Shown here one piece after another: positions 6,841-13,088 of a stretch of 14,821 nucleotides of DNA. Made by a program: the position numbers and the translations under genes. Under the pieces are notes generated by a model. It was not told the origin of the DNA. It did not search any database and saw nothing but the letters and a program-made list of their open reading frames with translations. The stretch spans positions 1-14,821 of the forward strand of contig NZ_JBAKHX010000124.1 in NCBI RefSeq assembly GCF_036906915.1, written 5' to 3'. Every line of letters starts with the position of its first letter. Position 1 is the first letter of the stretch. This DNA comes from Phytohabitans sp036906915. GTDB taxonomy: Bacteria; Actinomycetota; Actinomycetes; Mycobacteriales; Micromonosporaceae.

Positions 6841-7455
6841 TCAATTCTGAAGGCCCTTGAGCAGGGTGCCGATCACCCGGTCGGCGAGGCGGGCGGTGGC
6901 GTCGGGTGGCATTGCCTGCAATGGGCCGGCGGTGGCCAGCATCGCGAATCCGTGGACGGTTGACCAGCAGCTCCATTCGACGTCGACGCGTCCTTGCGGC
7001 GTCATCACCCGCGCCTCGACCATCGCGTCCAGGGTGTCGAGGAGGATTTGGTGCGGTGGAGGTGGCGGGGGTTCGGTGGCAAGAGGGCCGGGAGGGTCCT
7101 CCTGTGATTCGCAGGTCAGCGCGAACCAGCCCGGTTCGGTGACGGCGAAGTGGATGTAGGCCAGGCCGAAGGCGCGCAGTCGGGCGGACGCGCGTTCGGC
7201 CTGGCTGGCCTCGCCGGGAACGGCGTCCATCCGGTCGAGGATGGCACGGGACAGGCGGTGCTGGGCCTCTTGTGCGACGGTGAGGACGAGGGCGCGGAGG
7301 CTGGCGAAGTGCCGGTAGGCGGCGTTGGGTGAGACGCCGACGGCGCGGGCCAGTTCCCGGATTCCCAGGGTGCCGACGCCCTTGGCCCGGGCCATCGTCA
7401 TTCCGGCCTCGATGAGGGCGGACCGCAGGTCGCCGTGGTGGTAGTGGCTGCTCAT
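6841..7455 (-). CDS. TetR-family regulator with WHG-type C-terminal domain
   Basis: This 204-residue protein starts MSSHYHHGDLRSALIEAG. The helix-turn-helix is at about residues 30-50 (GIRELARAVGVSPNAAYRHF). Near the C-terminus W161, W164 and H168-G169 lie in EWSCWSTVHGFAMLATAGPL, the WHG motif of a TetR subfamily ligand domain. A Pro run (PPPPPP) breaks the middle. ATG 7455 is chosen because MSxHYHHGDLR is the standard opening; in-frame starts further upstream run through the operator. The gene is divergent from the mycothiol-dependent enzyme across a long palindrome and is likely autoregulated. The ligand is unknown. Confidence 0.9.
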   Translation of the reverse strand: MSSHYHHGDLRSALIEAGMTMARAKGVGTLGIRELARAVGVSPNAAYRHFASLRALVLTVAQEAQHRLSRAILDRMDAVPGEASQAERASARLRAFGLAYIHFAVTEPGWFALTCESQEDPPGPLATEPPPPPPHQILLDTLDAMVEARVMTPQGRVDVEWSCWSTVHGFAMLATAGPLQAMPPDATARLADRVIGTLLKGLQN

Positions 7456-7478
7456 GTCTTGACCCCGTCCCCAGCCAA

Positions 7479-7516
7479 TGTATACGGTGTGAACATCGAT
7501 GTGGACATCGTACACA
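7479..7516. promoter_or_regulatory. 38-bp interrupted palindrome, putative TetR operator and divergent promoter
   Basis: A perfect core ACATCGATGT (7493-7502) is flanked at equal distance (7 bases each side) by TGTATAC (7479-7485) and GTACACA (7510-7516), which are reverse complements with one mismatch. The intervening 7-mers match at 4 of 7. Minus-strand TATACA within the left arm and plus-strand TACACA within the right arm are possible -10 boxes for the two divergent genes, so a bound TetR would block both. Confidence 0.6.
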
Positions 7517-7559
7517 TCTAGGCGCCGTGGCGCCATCCCACCAATCGAGAGGCATCACC

Positions 7560-8201
7560 GTGGACCAGACGACGATTCTCGCCACCGTGGAAGCCGAGCG
7601 ACTCAAGCTCTGCGACTTCCTCGACACCCTCGACACGACCGACTGGGCCACACCGTCCCTGTGCGCGGGGTGGACTGTGCGTGACGTCGTGGCGCACCTG
7701 ACCACCCCGACCAGAACTACGATGCTCGAGGTGATCACCGGAGCGGTCCGGGCGCTGGGCAGCTTCCACCGGATGGCCGACCGGCAGGCGCACACTCGGG
7801 CAGCGGCGTTCCCGCCTGCGGACCTGATCGCCCAGCTGCGCGATACCGCCGGGTCGACCCGCCGGATGCCCGGAAGTGCACCGATGGATCCACTGGTCGA
7901 CGTTCTGGTGCACGGGCAGGACATCGCACGTCCGCTTGGACGCTCCTTGCCGATACCCGTCGACTTGGCCGTGGCTGCACTCGATCACGTCAAGGCGAAC
8001 GGGTTCTCGGGCGCACCCAAACGAATCGCCAACCTTCGACTCGTCGCCTCGGACGCGGACTGGGCATACGGCACAGCCGGCGACGAAGTGCACGGGCCGG
8101 CTGCGGACCTGCTCCTCGCCGTCCTGGGCCGGCCAGTCGCCCTCCAGCACCTGTCCGGCACGGGCGTCGATGTCCTGTCCGCACGGCTCAACCACGCCTG
8201 A
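7560..8201 (+). CDS. Maleylpyruvate isomerase-like, mycothiol-dependent family protein (TIGR03083-like)
   Basis: This 213-residue protein opens as a DinB-like four-helix bundle: LCDFLDTLDTTDWATPSLCAGWTVRDVVAHL, where LCxGWxVRDVVxHL is the family signature and His46 a metal ligand. A second ligand site is D114-x3-H118 (DVLVHGQDIARPLG); in the characterised maleylpyruvate isomerase the first of this pair is Glu, so Asp is a conservative change. The C-terminal part (LRLVASDADWAYGTAGDEVHGPAADLLLAVLGR) resembles the sterol-carrier-like lobe of the family. GTG 7560 is chosen for GAGAGG (7547-7552) 7 bases upstream. These proteins use mycothiol in isomerisation or thiol transfer; the substrate is unknown. 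It is divergent from the TetR gene at 6841. Confidence 0.85.
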   Translation: MDQTTILATVEAERLKLCDFLDTLDTTDWATPSLCAGWTVRDVVAHLTTPTRTTMLEVITGAVRALGSFHRMADRQAHTRAAAFPPADLIAQLRDTAGSTRRMPGSAPMDPLVDVLVHGQDIARPLGRSLPIPVDLAVAALDHVKANGFSGAPKRIANLRLVASDADWAYGTAGDEVHGPAADLLLAVLGRPVALQHLSGTGVDVLSARLNHA

Positions 8202-8226
8202 TTCCCGACGAGTGGAGGAGTTTCGC

Positions 8227-8568
8227 ATGGACGGTGCAGATCCCGATCGCTGGTCTGCTGTCGCCGCCGACTGGGAACGGCTATGGGACGGATTCGGCGA
8301 ACCCGTCTGGAACGCCATCCTCGAACCACATATTCAGTCCCTTGTGGACGAGTTTCTGCAATGGCGTCGCCGCGGAATCGGGCACGCGCTACTCAACGAA
8401 CTACTCGCAGAACGGCCCGAAAAGTACGCCATGCTCAGCTCCCTGCCCGACACCCCCGCTCGGGCCGTGTACGAGCGCTGGGGCTGGCGCCCGGTCGCCT
8501 CAACGCGACCCGATAGCGGCCTCCCCCCGTGGCACAAACTCATCCTTCCCCTGGGCACATCGAAGTAG
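8227..8568 (+). CDS. Chimeric ORF: methyltransferase-like N-terminus joined to GNAT C-terminus
   Basis: This 113-residue ORF has ATG 8227 with GGAGGAG (8214-8220) 6 bases upstream. Residues 1-31 (DRWSAVAADWERLWDGFGEPVWNAIL) look like the opening helix of a class I SAM-dependent methyltransferase, but the glycine-rich SAM motif that should follow is absent. From about residue 36 the sequence becomes the second half of a GNAT N-acetyltransferase: RRRGIGHALLNELL (acetyl-CoA pyrophosphate loop, R-x-x-G-x-G/A, residues 47-60), then ARAVYERWGWRPV (80-90) and a final strand. The GNAT N-terminal half is missing. It most likely arose by an in-frame deletion between two neighbouring genes. Translation signals are intact, but activity is doubtful. 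Confidence 0.65.
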   Translation: MDGADPDRWSAVAADWERLWDGFGEPVWNAILEPHIQSLVDEFLQWRRRGIGHALLNELLAERPEKYAMLSSLPDTPARAVYERWGWRPVASTRPDSGLPPWHKLILPLGTSK

Positions 8569-8586
8569 GCACGTCGCGTCCAGGTA

Positions 8587-8772
8587 TCAGTGCAGAGCCA
8601 GGTAAGTCAGGACGTACAGAGCGATGATCGGCGTCCGTGAGTACGCCGTGAGCTGTTCGCCCGACGGCGGCCGGGCGCCAAGGCCGCAAACGGGGTCCGC
8701 ATCCGCGGCGCTGGGTACGGCCTGGTTCGGAGCGGCTGCCAGCATCGCACTACCGGTTCGTTTCTGCTTCAC
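8587..8772 (-). pseudogene. Truncated N-terminal stub, possibly of an MFS transporter
   Basis: A 61-codon frame starts at GTG 8772, only 12 bases after the flavoprotein stop. A polar Ala/Pro-rich N-terminus (residues 1-46) is followed by TPIIALYVLTYLALH, which looks like the first half of a membrane helix, and then TGA at once. Position, spacing and this layout suggest the first residues of a transporter that was third gene of the TetR-monooxygenase operon and lost the rest by deletion. It ends 18 bases from the chimeric GNAT ORF, so the same rearrangement may have hit both. Family assignment is a guess. Confidence 0.4.
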
Positions 8773-8784
8773 GCCCTGAAGTCC

Positions 8785-9951
8785 CTACCTCGCGAGCTCG
8801 GCTATGTTCCGGTGGTTCTTCGGGAACAGGGGGCCGACCAGGATTCGGTCGAGGCCCGGCAGCCGCATTGCCTTGAATCCCCAGCGCCGCAGCAAGAGCT
8901 TGGCCGACGAAGTCGGCAGGAACCACTCGGTGACCCGGTTACGAGCCGCCTGCTGCACGGCCGTCGCGACTGGCCTCCAACGGCGCTCGTAGTCGGCCAG
9001 TCCCTCCTGTACTGATGCGGCGGCATGCAGCCGCTCGGCCAGCACGTACGCGCCCGCGATTCCCAGCGAAGCGCCCTGCCCGGCAAGCAGGGACACCGCA
9101 TAGGCGGCGTCGCCGACCAGCGCGACCCGCCCGTCGGTCCAGCGCGGCGCGTCGATCTGTGCGACCTGGTCGTAGTAGATCTCCTCCGGCGGCGGGCAGT
9201 TGGCGAGGGCCCGCTCGGCCAGGTCGCCCATACCGGTGTAGGTGCGGCGCAGCGCTTCGCGCGGGTCCTCGGGTAGGCGCGTGTCCTCGGTGCGGTGCAC
9301 GGCGAACACCGCGACGCGCCCCTCGTCGAGCCCGTAGAGGCCCATCTGGCGGTTGAGCGTCTCCGTGAGCACGAACTGTCCCCGGACCTGCTCGAACACC
9401 TTGGGATCGTGGAAGACGTAAGCCCCGGTGTGCATGCCCAGGTAGCGGAAATAGTCGGTCTCTGGGCCGAAAGCCAGGCAGCGGACCCGGGAGTGGATGC
9501 CGTCGGCGCCCGCGATCACGTCGGCCTCGACAACGGTGCTGTCGGAGAGCTGGGCCCGGTCGCCGTCGATCCGGTCGATGGTCGTGCGGTAGCGGATCTC
9601 AACCTGGTCGCTGAGCGATTCGCGGAGCATGCGTTCGAGGGCGGGCCGCATGATGCTGGCGATCTCGCCGTCGAGGGCCTTTGCGAAGAGCGTGTAGTCG
9701 ACGCTGACGGTCGTGCGGTCGCGGGCGTCGATGTAGCGGAAGGACTTGACCGAGCTGGCGAGCTTCCGCAGGTTCGGCCGCAGGCCCATCGCCGTCACTG
9801 CCTCGTACCCGGGGCCGAAGAAGTCGATCATGTAGCCCTGCTCGCGTGGTCCCGGAGCGTGATCGACGACGTGGACCTCCCAGCCGTGGTGGTGCAGGCG
9901 GTGGGCGAGGGCCAGGCCGGCGAGGCCAGCGCCGCAGATCAGGGCTTTCAT
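8785..9951 (-). CDS. FAD-dependent monooxygenase (PHBH/TetX-like group A)
   Basis: This 388-residue protein has the three flavoprotein hydroxylase motifs: GxGxxG near the start (ICGAGLAGLALAHRL, residues 5-19), the DG motif with D150 (GADGIHSRVR) and the GD motif with D281 (ALVGDAAYAVSLLAGQGASLGIAGAYVLAERL). These bind FAD and NAD(P)H for hydroxylation of a small, often aromatic or polyketide substrate. The length is normal for the family. The start is ATG 9951, whose ATGA overlaps the stop of the upstream TetR gene, so translation is probably coupled. It resembles antibiotic-modifying or polyketide-tailoring oxygenases, but no biosynthetic genes are nearby and TetX-type resistance cannot be claimed. 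Expected to be controlled by the TetR in the same operon. Confidence 0.9.
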   Translation of the reverse strand: MKALICGAGLAGLALAHRLHHHGWEVHVVDHAPGPREQGYMIDFFGPGYEAVTAMGLRPNLRKLASSVKSFRYIDARDRTTVSVDYTLFAKALDGEIASIMRPALERMLRESLSDQVEIRYRTTIDRIDGDRAQLSDSTVVEADVIAGADGIHSRVRCLAFGPETDYFRYLGMHTGAYVFHDPKVFEQVRGQFVLTETLNRQMGLYGLDEGRVAVFAVHRTEDTRLPEDPREALRRTYTGMGDLAERALANCPPPEEIYYDQVAQIDAPRWTDGRVALVGDAAYAVSLLAGQGASLGIAGAYVLAERLHAAASVQEGLADYERRWRPVATAVQQAARNRVTEWFLPTSSAKLLLRRWGFKAMRLPGLDRILVGPLFPKNHRNIAELAR

Positions 9952-10535
9952 CGGTGTTCTCCGTTCTCTTCGCTGGCGGTGATCTGACGCAGGAGCGGGG
10001 CGATGTGCGCTGCCGAGAGGTCCGGGTCGAGCCCTTTGTGGAGGACGAAGCCGTCGAAGACCGCCATCACCGCACTCGCGGCGCCTTGGGGGCTGGGATG
10101 TCCCGCGCGCGTCAGCGCATCGGTGAGCGAACCGCGGAAGTCGGCCACGAGTGCGCTCATCCGCTGGCGCAGTTCGCGGTCGCGCGTGGCGGCGAGGTAG
10201 GTCTCGATGAACAGCAGGGAGGGCGGATCGGACCCGTTGTACTGGTCGAGGTCGAACAGCATCGTCTCGATGCCGTCGGCCGGGCTGATGGCCGAAGTGA
10301 GGACCGCAATGGTGCGGTCGAGCATCTGCCGCATCTCCTCCAGCGCGGCATGGCACAGGAGCGCCTGCAACGACTCGAAGTGGTAGTGCACCAGTCCCGG
10401 ACGCACCCCGGCCCGCTCGGCCAGTACCCGGGTGCTGACGGCACTCCAGCCGAGCTCACCGATCAGCTCCCGGGCGGCCGCAAGCAGGCGTGCCCGCACA
10501 ACCCGGCCGCGTTCGGTATTGGTCTGGCCCGACAT
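9948..10535 (-). CDS. TetR-family regulator of the monooxygenase operon
   Basis: This 195-residue protein contains ARLLAAARELIGELGWSAVSTRVLAERAGVRPGLVHYHFESLQALL, with the helix-turn-helix at about residues 33-53 and the usual YHF ending. The helical C-terminal domain includes LLFIETYLAATRDRELRQRM, typical of TetR ligand domains. ATG 10535 has a GATGAGG purine tract just upstream. It is the first gene of a minus-strand operon and overlaps the monooxygenase by 4 bases. A near-perfect palindrome lies 10 bases before its start codon, indicating autoregulation; inducers are probably substrates of the monooxygenase (inference). Confidence 0.92.
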   Translation of the reverse strand: MSGQTNTERGRVVRARLLAAARELIGELGWSAVSTRVLAERAGVRPGLVHYHFESLQALLCHAALEEMRQMLDRTIAVLTSAISPADGIETMLFDLDQYNGSDPPSLLFIETYLAATRDRELRQRMSALVADFRGSLTDALTRAGHPSPQGAASAVMAVFDGFVLHKGLDPDLSAAHIAPLLRQITASEENGEHR

Positions 10536-10544
10536 ACCTCATCC

Positions 10545-10573
10545 TTGGTCGATCGTCCTGGACGATTGACCAA
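10545..10573. promoter_or_regulatory. 29-bp palindrome, putative operator of the TetR-monooxygenase operon
   Basis: TTGGTCGATCGTCC (10545-10558) and GGACGATTGACCAA (10560-10573) are reverse complements with one mismatch around a central T. The site is directly upstream of the TetR ATG (10535) and covers the expected -10/start region, as in autorepressing TetR genes. Confidence 0.7.
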
Positions 10574-10586
10574 GCGTAGCACTTGA

Positions 10587-10603
10587 CAAGATCGGTGATC
10601 TTG
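10587..10603. promoter_or_regulatory. Second palindrome CAAGATC-GGT-GATCTTG with promoter-like TTGTCA
   Basis: Perfect 7-bp arms with a 3-base spacer lie 14 bases upstream of the larger palindrome. Minus-strand TTGTCA (10589-10584) overlaps it and could be the -35 for the TetR operon. On the plus strand TTGACA (10583-10588) is also a good -35, but no gene follows in that direction. Confidence 0.5.
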
Positions 10604-10739
10604 GTGTTGAGGTATCCGCCGCAGGTCTGACCCGGACTAGCTGAAGCCGCTTGGTTCAGGACGTATGCACCCACTGAGCGGCGGGTTCCATGCACCAGAT
10701 CCGGTGCGCATGACGCGTGGGAACGGTCCACCGCCGAGG

Positions 10740-11270
10740 TCAGGTGTGGGAGCCGCGCCAGACGTGGGTCAGGTAGGGAAGGTCGGACGCGGCGTCCCAC
10801 GTGGGGCTCGAACAGTAGACGGCGTCGCTTGACGATGCGGCCACCCGCAGGCTGTTGTCGACGTACGGGAAGGAGAGTTCATTCCCGCCGTCGAAGGACC
10901 AGTACAGGTTCGTGGTGTTCTGGTTGCAGTTGCTCTGCCAGACGGCGTTTCGGCCGCCTCCCGACTCTGAGTCCGACATCAGGCACTCGCCGGAGTGCCG
11001 GTTCCGCAGCTTCTGATACCGCCCGTTCCAGTTCTCCACGGCGCCGATCCAGTCCCACTGCTGGGACGGGCCGCCGTTACAAGGGGCCGTCCAGACGGCC
11101 GACGTGGTTGCCGAGCCGTTGAGACATTGGCCGTTGTATGCGCTCTTGAACGTCCAGTAGGTAGCCGCGGCCGAGGCCGGGGCCGCGGACAGGGCACCGG
11201 AACCGGTGACAAACAGAGCGGCGAGGCCCGCGCCGAGGGCGGCTCGCTTCCGCCACACAGAGATGATCAT
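10740..11270 (-). CDS. Secreted ricin B-type lectin domain protein
   Basis: This 176-residue protein starts with a signal peptide (MIISVWRKR, hydrophobic ~10-30, SAAPASA with cleavage about residue 34-36). The mature domain has the beta-trefoil repeat signature: GQCLNGSATTSAVWTAPCNGGPSQQWDW (Cys49, Cys64, Q70-x-W72), then SGECLMSDSESGGGRNAVWQSNC (Cys96, Cys115), then a more diverged third repeat (NSLRVAASSSDAVYC). Such domains bind sugars. No catalytic domain is attached. ATG 11270 is chosen because the signal peptide starts there. The frame is open back to ATG 11411, which has TATAGA 5 bases upstream; that start would bury the signal peptide 47 residues in. It is monocistronic. Confidence 0.85.
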   Translation of the reverse strand: MIISVWRKRAALGAGLAALFVTGSGALSAAPASAAATYWTFKSAYNGQCLNGSATTSAVWTAPCNGGPSQQWDWIGAVENWNGRYQKLRNRHSGECLMSDSESGGGRNAVWQSNCNQNTTNLYWSFDGGNELSFPYVDNSLRVAASSSDAVYCSSPTWDAASDLPYLTHVWRGSHT

Positions 11271-11416
11271 GACGGCGCACTCTCGCGCTCGCAACCGACG
11301 CCAGGCCGACGCGGCGGTGTACGCCGAGTAGCGAAACGGTGAAGATCGCGCGGAGTTGACCGGCTTGCCGTCGGCCTGGGCTGCTCCTCCCTTAGCGGTT
11401 GCGCAGCGCATGAATT

Positions 11417-11422
11417 TCTATA
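11417..11422 (-). promoter_or_regulatory. -10-like TATAGA upstream of the lectin gene
   Basis: On the minus strand TATAGA is followed 5 bases later by ATG 11411, in frame with the lectin. It could give a ~140-base leader before ATG 11270 or a leaderless, longer protein. The -35 is not clear. It overlaps the stop codon of the minus-strand fragment at 11418. Confidence 0.35.
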
Positions 11423-11572
11423 GTGGACGGTCAGTGGACTCGCGTTCCTGGGTCTCCGCGACCCGCTCGGCCAGCCCGGGGTGCTCGGCCAAGGCTCGGC
11501 GGGCCGGGCGCAGTAGGAACCACGCCACCGCCGGTGAGCCGATCAGAATACCGCCCGCCATCGCCGCCGGGC
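11418..11572 (-). pseudogene. C-terminal fragment of a membrane protein
   Basis: On the minus strand AMAGGILIGSPAVAWFLLRP is followed by ARRALAEHPGLAERVAETQE and a TAG at 11418-11420. It has the look of a last membrane helix plus charged cytoplasmic tail. Upstream (higher coordinates) this frame runs antisense into the phosphatase-like fragment, so only the tail remains. Family not recognised. Confidence 0.4.
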
Positions 11573-11823
11573 AGAACGAGCGGGTGGTGCTGCTCGGCGA
11601 CCTGAACGGCGCCATGGATGACCGCACGTTCGCCAGCATCACCGGACAGCTGCGCTCGGCCCAGGACACGGCCGGGAAAGGTTTCGGGTTCAGCTGGCCG
11701 GCAAAGTTCCCGGTGGTGCGGATCGACCATATCCTGGTCAGAGGCGTGGAGCCGGACAGCTCGTGGGTGCTGCCGGCTACCGGCAGCGAGCACCTGCCGG
11801 TGGCGGCTGGAATCAGCTGGTGA
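11573..11823 (+). pseudogene. Endonuclease/exonuclease/phosphatase family, C-terminal fragment
   Basis: NERVVLLGDLNGAMDDRTFASI, later FPVVRIDHILVRGV and SEHLPVAAGISW. GDLN, (R)IDHIL and S(D/E)HLPV are the conserved metal/catalytic motifs of the EEP superfamily C-terminal half. The N-terminal half is missing, and the sequence before ~11573 is antisense to another gene fragment. There is no plausible start. It ends 164 bases before the sensor kinase. Confidence 0.75.
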
Positions 11824-11951
11824 ATCCCGCGTCAAGACTGACGCTGCATTTGCTACAGGCGCCCTGGCAACCGCGACCTGATCGGCGCCGCGATCGTTGT
11901 GTGGCGGCGCCCGGATGCCGTCCTCGGCCGGTGGGTCTGTCTTTCGGCAGA

Positions 11952-11987
11952 GTGACTGGTGTCGGCGTGGTGGCCTACCGTCGTGGC
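11952..11987 (+). promoter_or_regulatory. Leaderless promoter of the kinase-regulator operon
   Basis: GTGACT (11952-11957) and TACCGT (11976-11981, TANNNT type) are 18 bases apart. TACCGT is exactly 6 bases before GTG 11988, placing the predicted transcription start on the start codon. Confidence 0.45.
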
Positions 11988-13076
11988 GTGACGTGGGTGA
12001 TCGTTTCTGTGTCCGCGCTGGTGGCGGTGTTGGTACTTGCGTTGCCCGGGCGCAGGTGGCGACGCTACCGCCAGGGCGGTGTGGCGGCTTGTGCGGTCGC
12101 GGTGGTGTCGTTGGTGGCGAGCCTGGCCCACACCGGAGCCGTTATTGGCCTGGCCGGCGGTTGGTTGCTGGTTGAGTTGTTCGCCCTCGCGCTGCTGGTT
12201 CAGACCGCGGTGCGGTGGGCACCGATCACGATGGCGCTGGCCGCCGCTGGGCTCGGCACCCTCGCCGCTGCCGTACAGCCGGCTCGGATGCTGTGGGGAG
12301 CCACGCCGCCGCCGACCCGGGCTGAGGCGGTCTTTCTCACCGTTTGTTGGGCGACGGTCGTGCTGGTGGCGGCCGCGGTGGGCGGCCTGCGGCGGTTGGC
12401 GCACCGGCGTCGTACGCGGATGATGGCGCGGGCACGCCGCGAGGAGCGGTACGCGCTGGCCGGCGATCTGCACGACCTGGTCGCCCACGACGTCACCGGA
12501 ATCGTCCTGGAAGCGCAGGCCAGCCAGGCCGAGGGCGGCACCGCGCCGGACGGGCAGACGCTCAGCCGGATAGAGCAGGCGGGATTGCAGGCGCTCGCGG
12601 CGATCGATCGCACCGTCGATGTGTTGCGCGACGACGACGCGCCCCGGCAAGGGATCTACCGAATCGCTGACCTGCCCGCGCTCATCGGCCGATTCGGCAA
12701 CGGGCGTGTCACGGTCCGTGTGGACTTGGCCCCGGAGTTGCCCGGACGGGTGCCCCGCGAAATCGGCGACGCGATGTACCGGCTGGTGGCAGAGGCCCTC
12801 ACGAACGTGCGCCGCCACGCGCCCAGCGCGCGAGTCGTCAGCATCAGCGGTTTAGTCGATGGCGACAACATCCTGCGGTTCGCGATCACCGATGCCGGTG
12901 CGACGGCACGACGCGCGGCACGATGGAGGGCTGGGCGCGGAGGCTTTGGTCTGGTCGGGCTCGCCGCCAGAATCGAGGCCCTGGGCGGCACGCTACACGC
13001 CGCGCCCACGGCGGACGGGTGGTCAGTGACCGCCGCGCTTCCACTGCCGCCCGGGAAGGTTGGCACAACGAGGTAG
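11988..13076 (+). CDS. Sensor histidine kinase (HisKA_3 / NarL-partner type)
   Basis: This is a 362-residue protein. About four hydrophobic segments fill residues 1-135 with hardly any extracytoplasmic loop, so the signal is probably sensed in or at the membrane. The dimerisation/phosphorylation domain follows: ARREERYALAGDLHDLVAHDVTGIVLEAQA, with phospho-acceptor His162. The ATPase domain has N-box N273 (EALTNVRRHA) and G-box GFGLVGLAARIEALGG from about residue 319. GTG 11988 is preferred because the first helix follows directly and TACCGT is 6 bases upstream; GTG 11970 and 11952 are in-frame alternatives. It is followed by its response regulator in the same frame, 9 bases from stop to the apparent ATT start. 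Confidence 0.92.
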   Translation: MTWVIVSVSALVAVLVLALPGRRWRRYRQGGVAACAVAVVSLVASLAHTGAVIGLAGGWLLVELFALALLVQTAVRWAPITMALAAAGLGTLAAAVQPARMLWGATPPPTRAEAVFLTVCWATVVLVAAAVGGLRRLAHRRRTRMMARARREERYALAGDLHDLVAHDVTGIVLEAQASQAEGGTAPDGQTLSRIEQAGLQALAAIDRTVDVLRDDDAPRQGIYRIADLPALIGRFGNGRVTVRVDLAPELPGRVPREIGDAMYRLVAEALTNVRRHAPSARVVSISGLVDGDNILRFAITDAGATARRAARWRAGRGGFGLVGLAARIEALGGTLHAAPTADGWSVTAALPLPPGKVGTTR

Positions 13077-13088
13077 GAGGCAGTCATT
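13074..13088 (+). promoter_or_regulatory. Shine-Dalgarno and apparent ATT start of the response regulator
   Basis: TAGGAGG (13074-13080; its TAG is also the kinase stop) is a near-ideal ribosome-binding site. Five bases later, exactly where ATG is expected, stands ATT (13086-13088). No ATG, GTG, TTG or CTG occurs in this frame between the kinase stop and GTG 13134. Confidence 0.65.

Noticed and set aside
8785..9951. Monooxygenase as a TetX tetracycline-resistance enzyme
   Set aside because: The shared motifs are general for group A flavin monooxygenases; nothing seen is specific to tetracycline.
10456..10800. Minus-strand frame covering the TetR promoter region
   Set aside because: Overlaps the operator palindromes and the TetR start in another frame; no homology signal.
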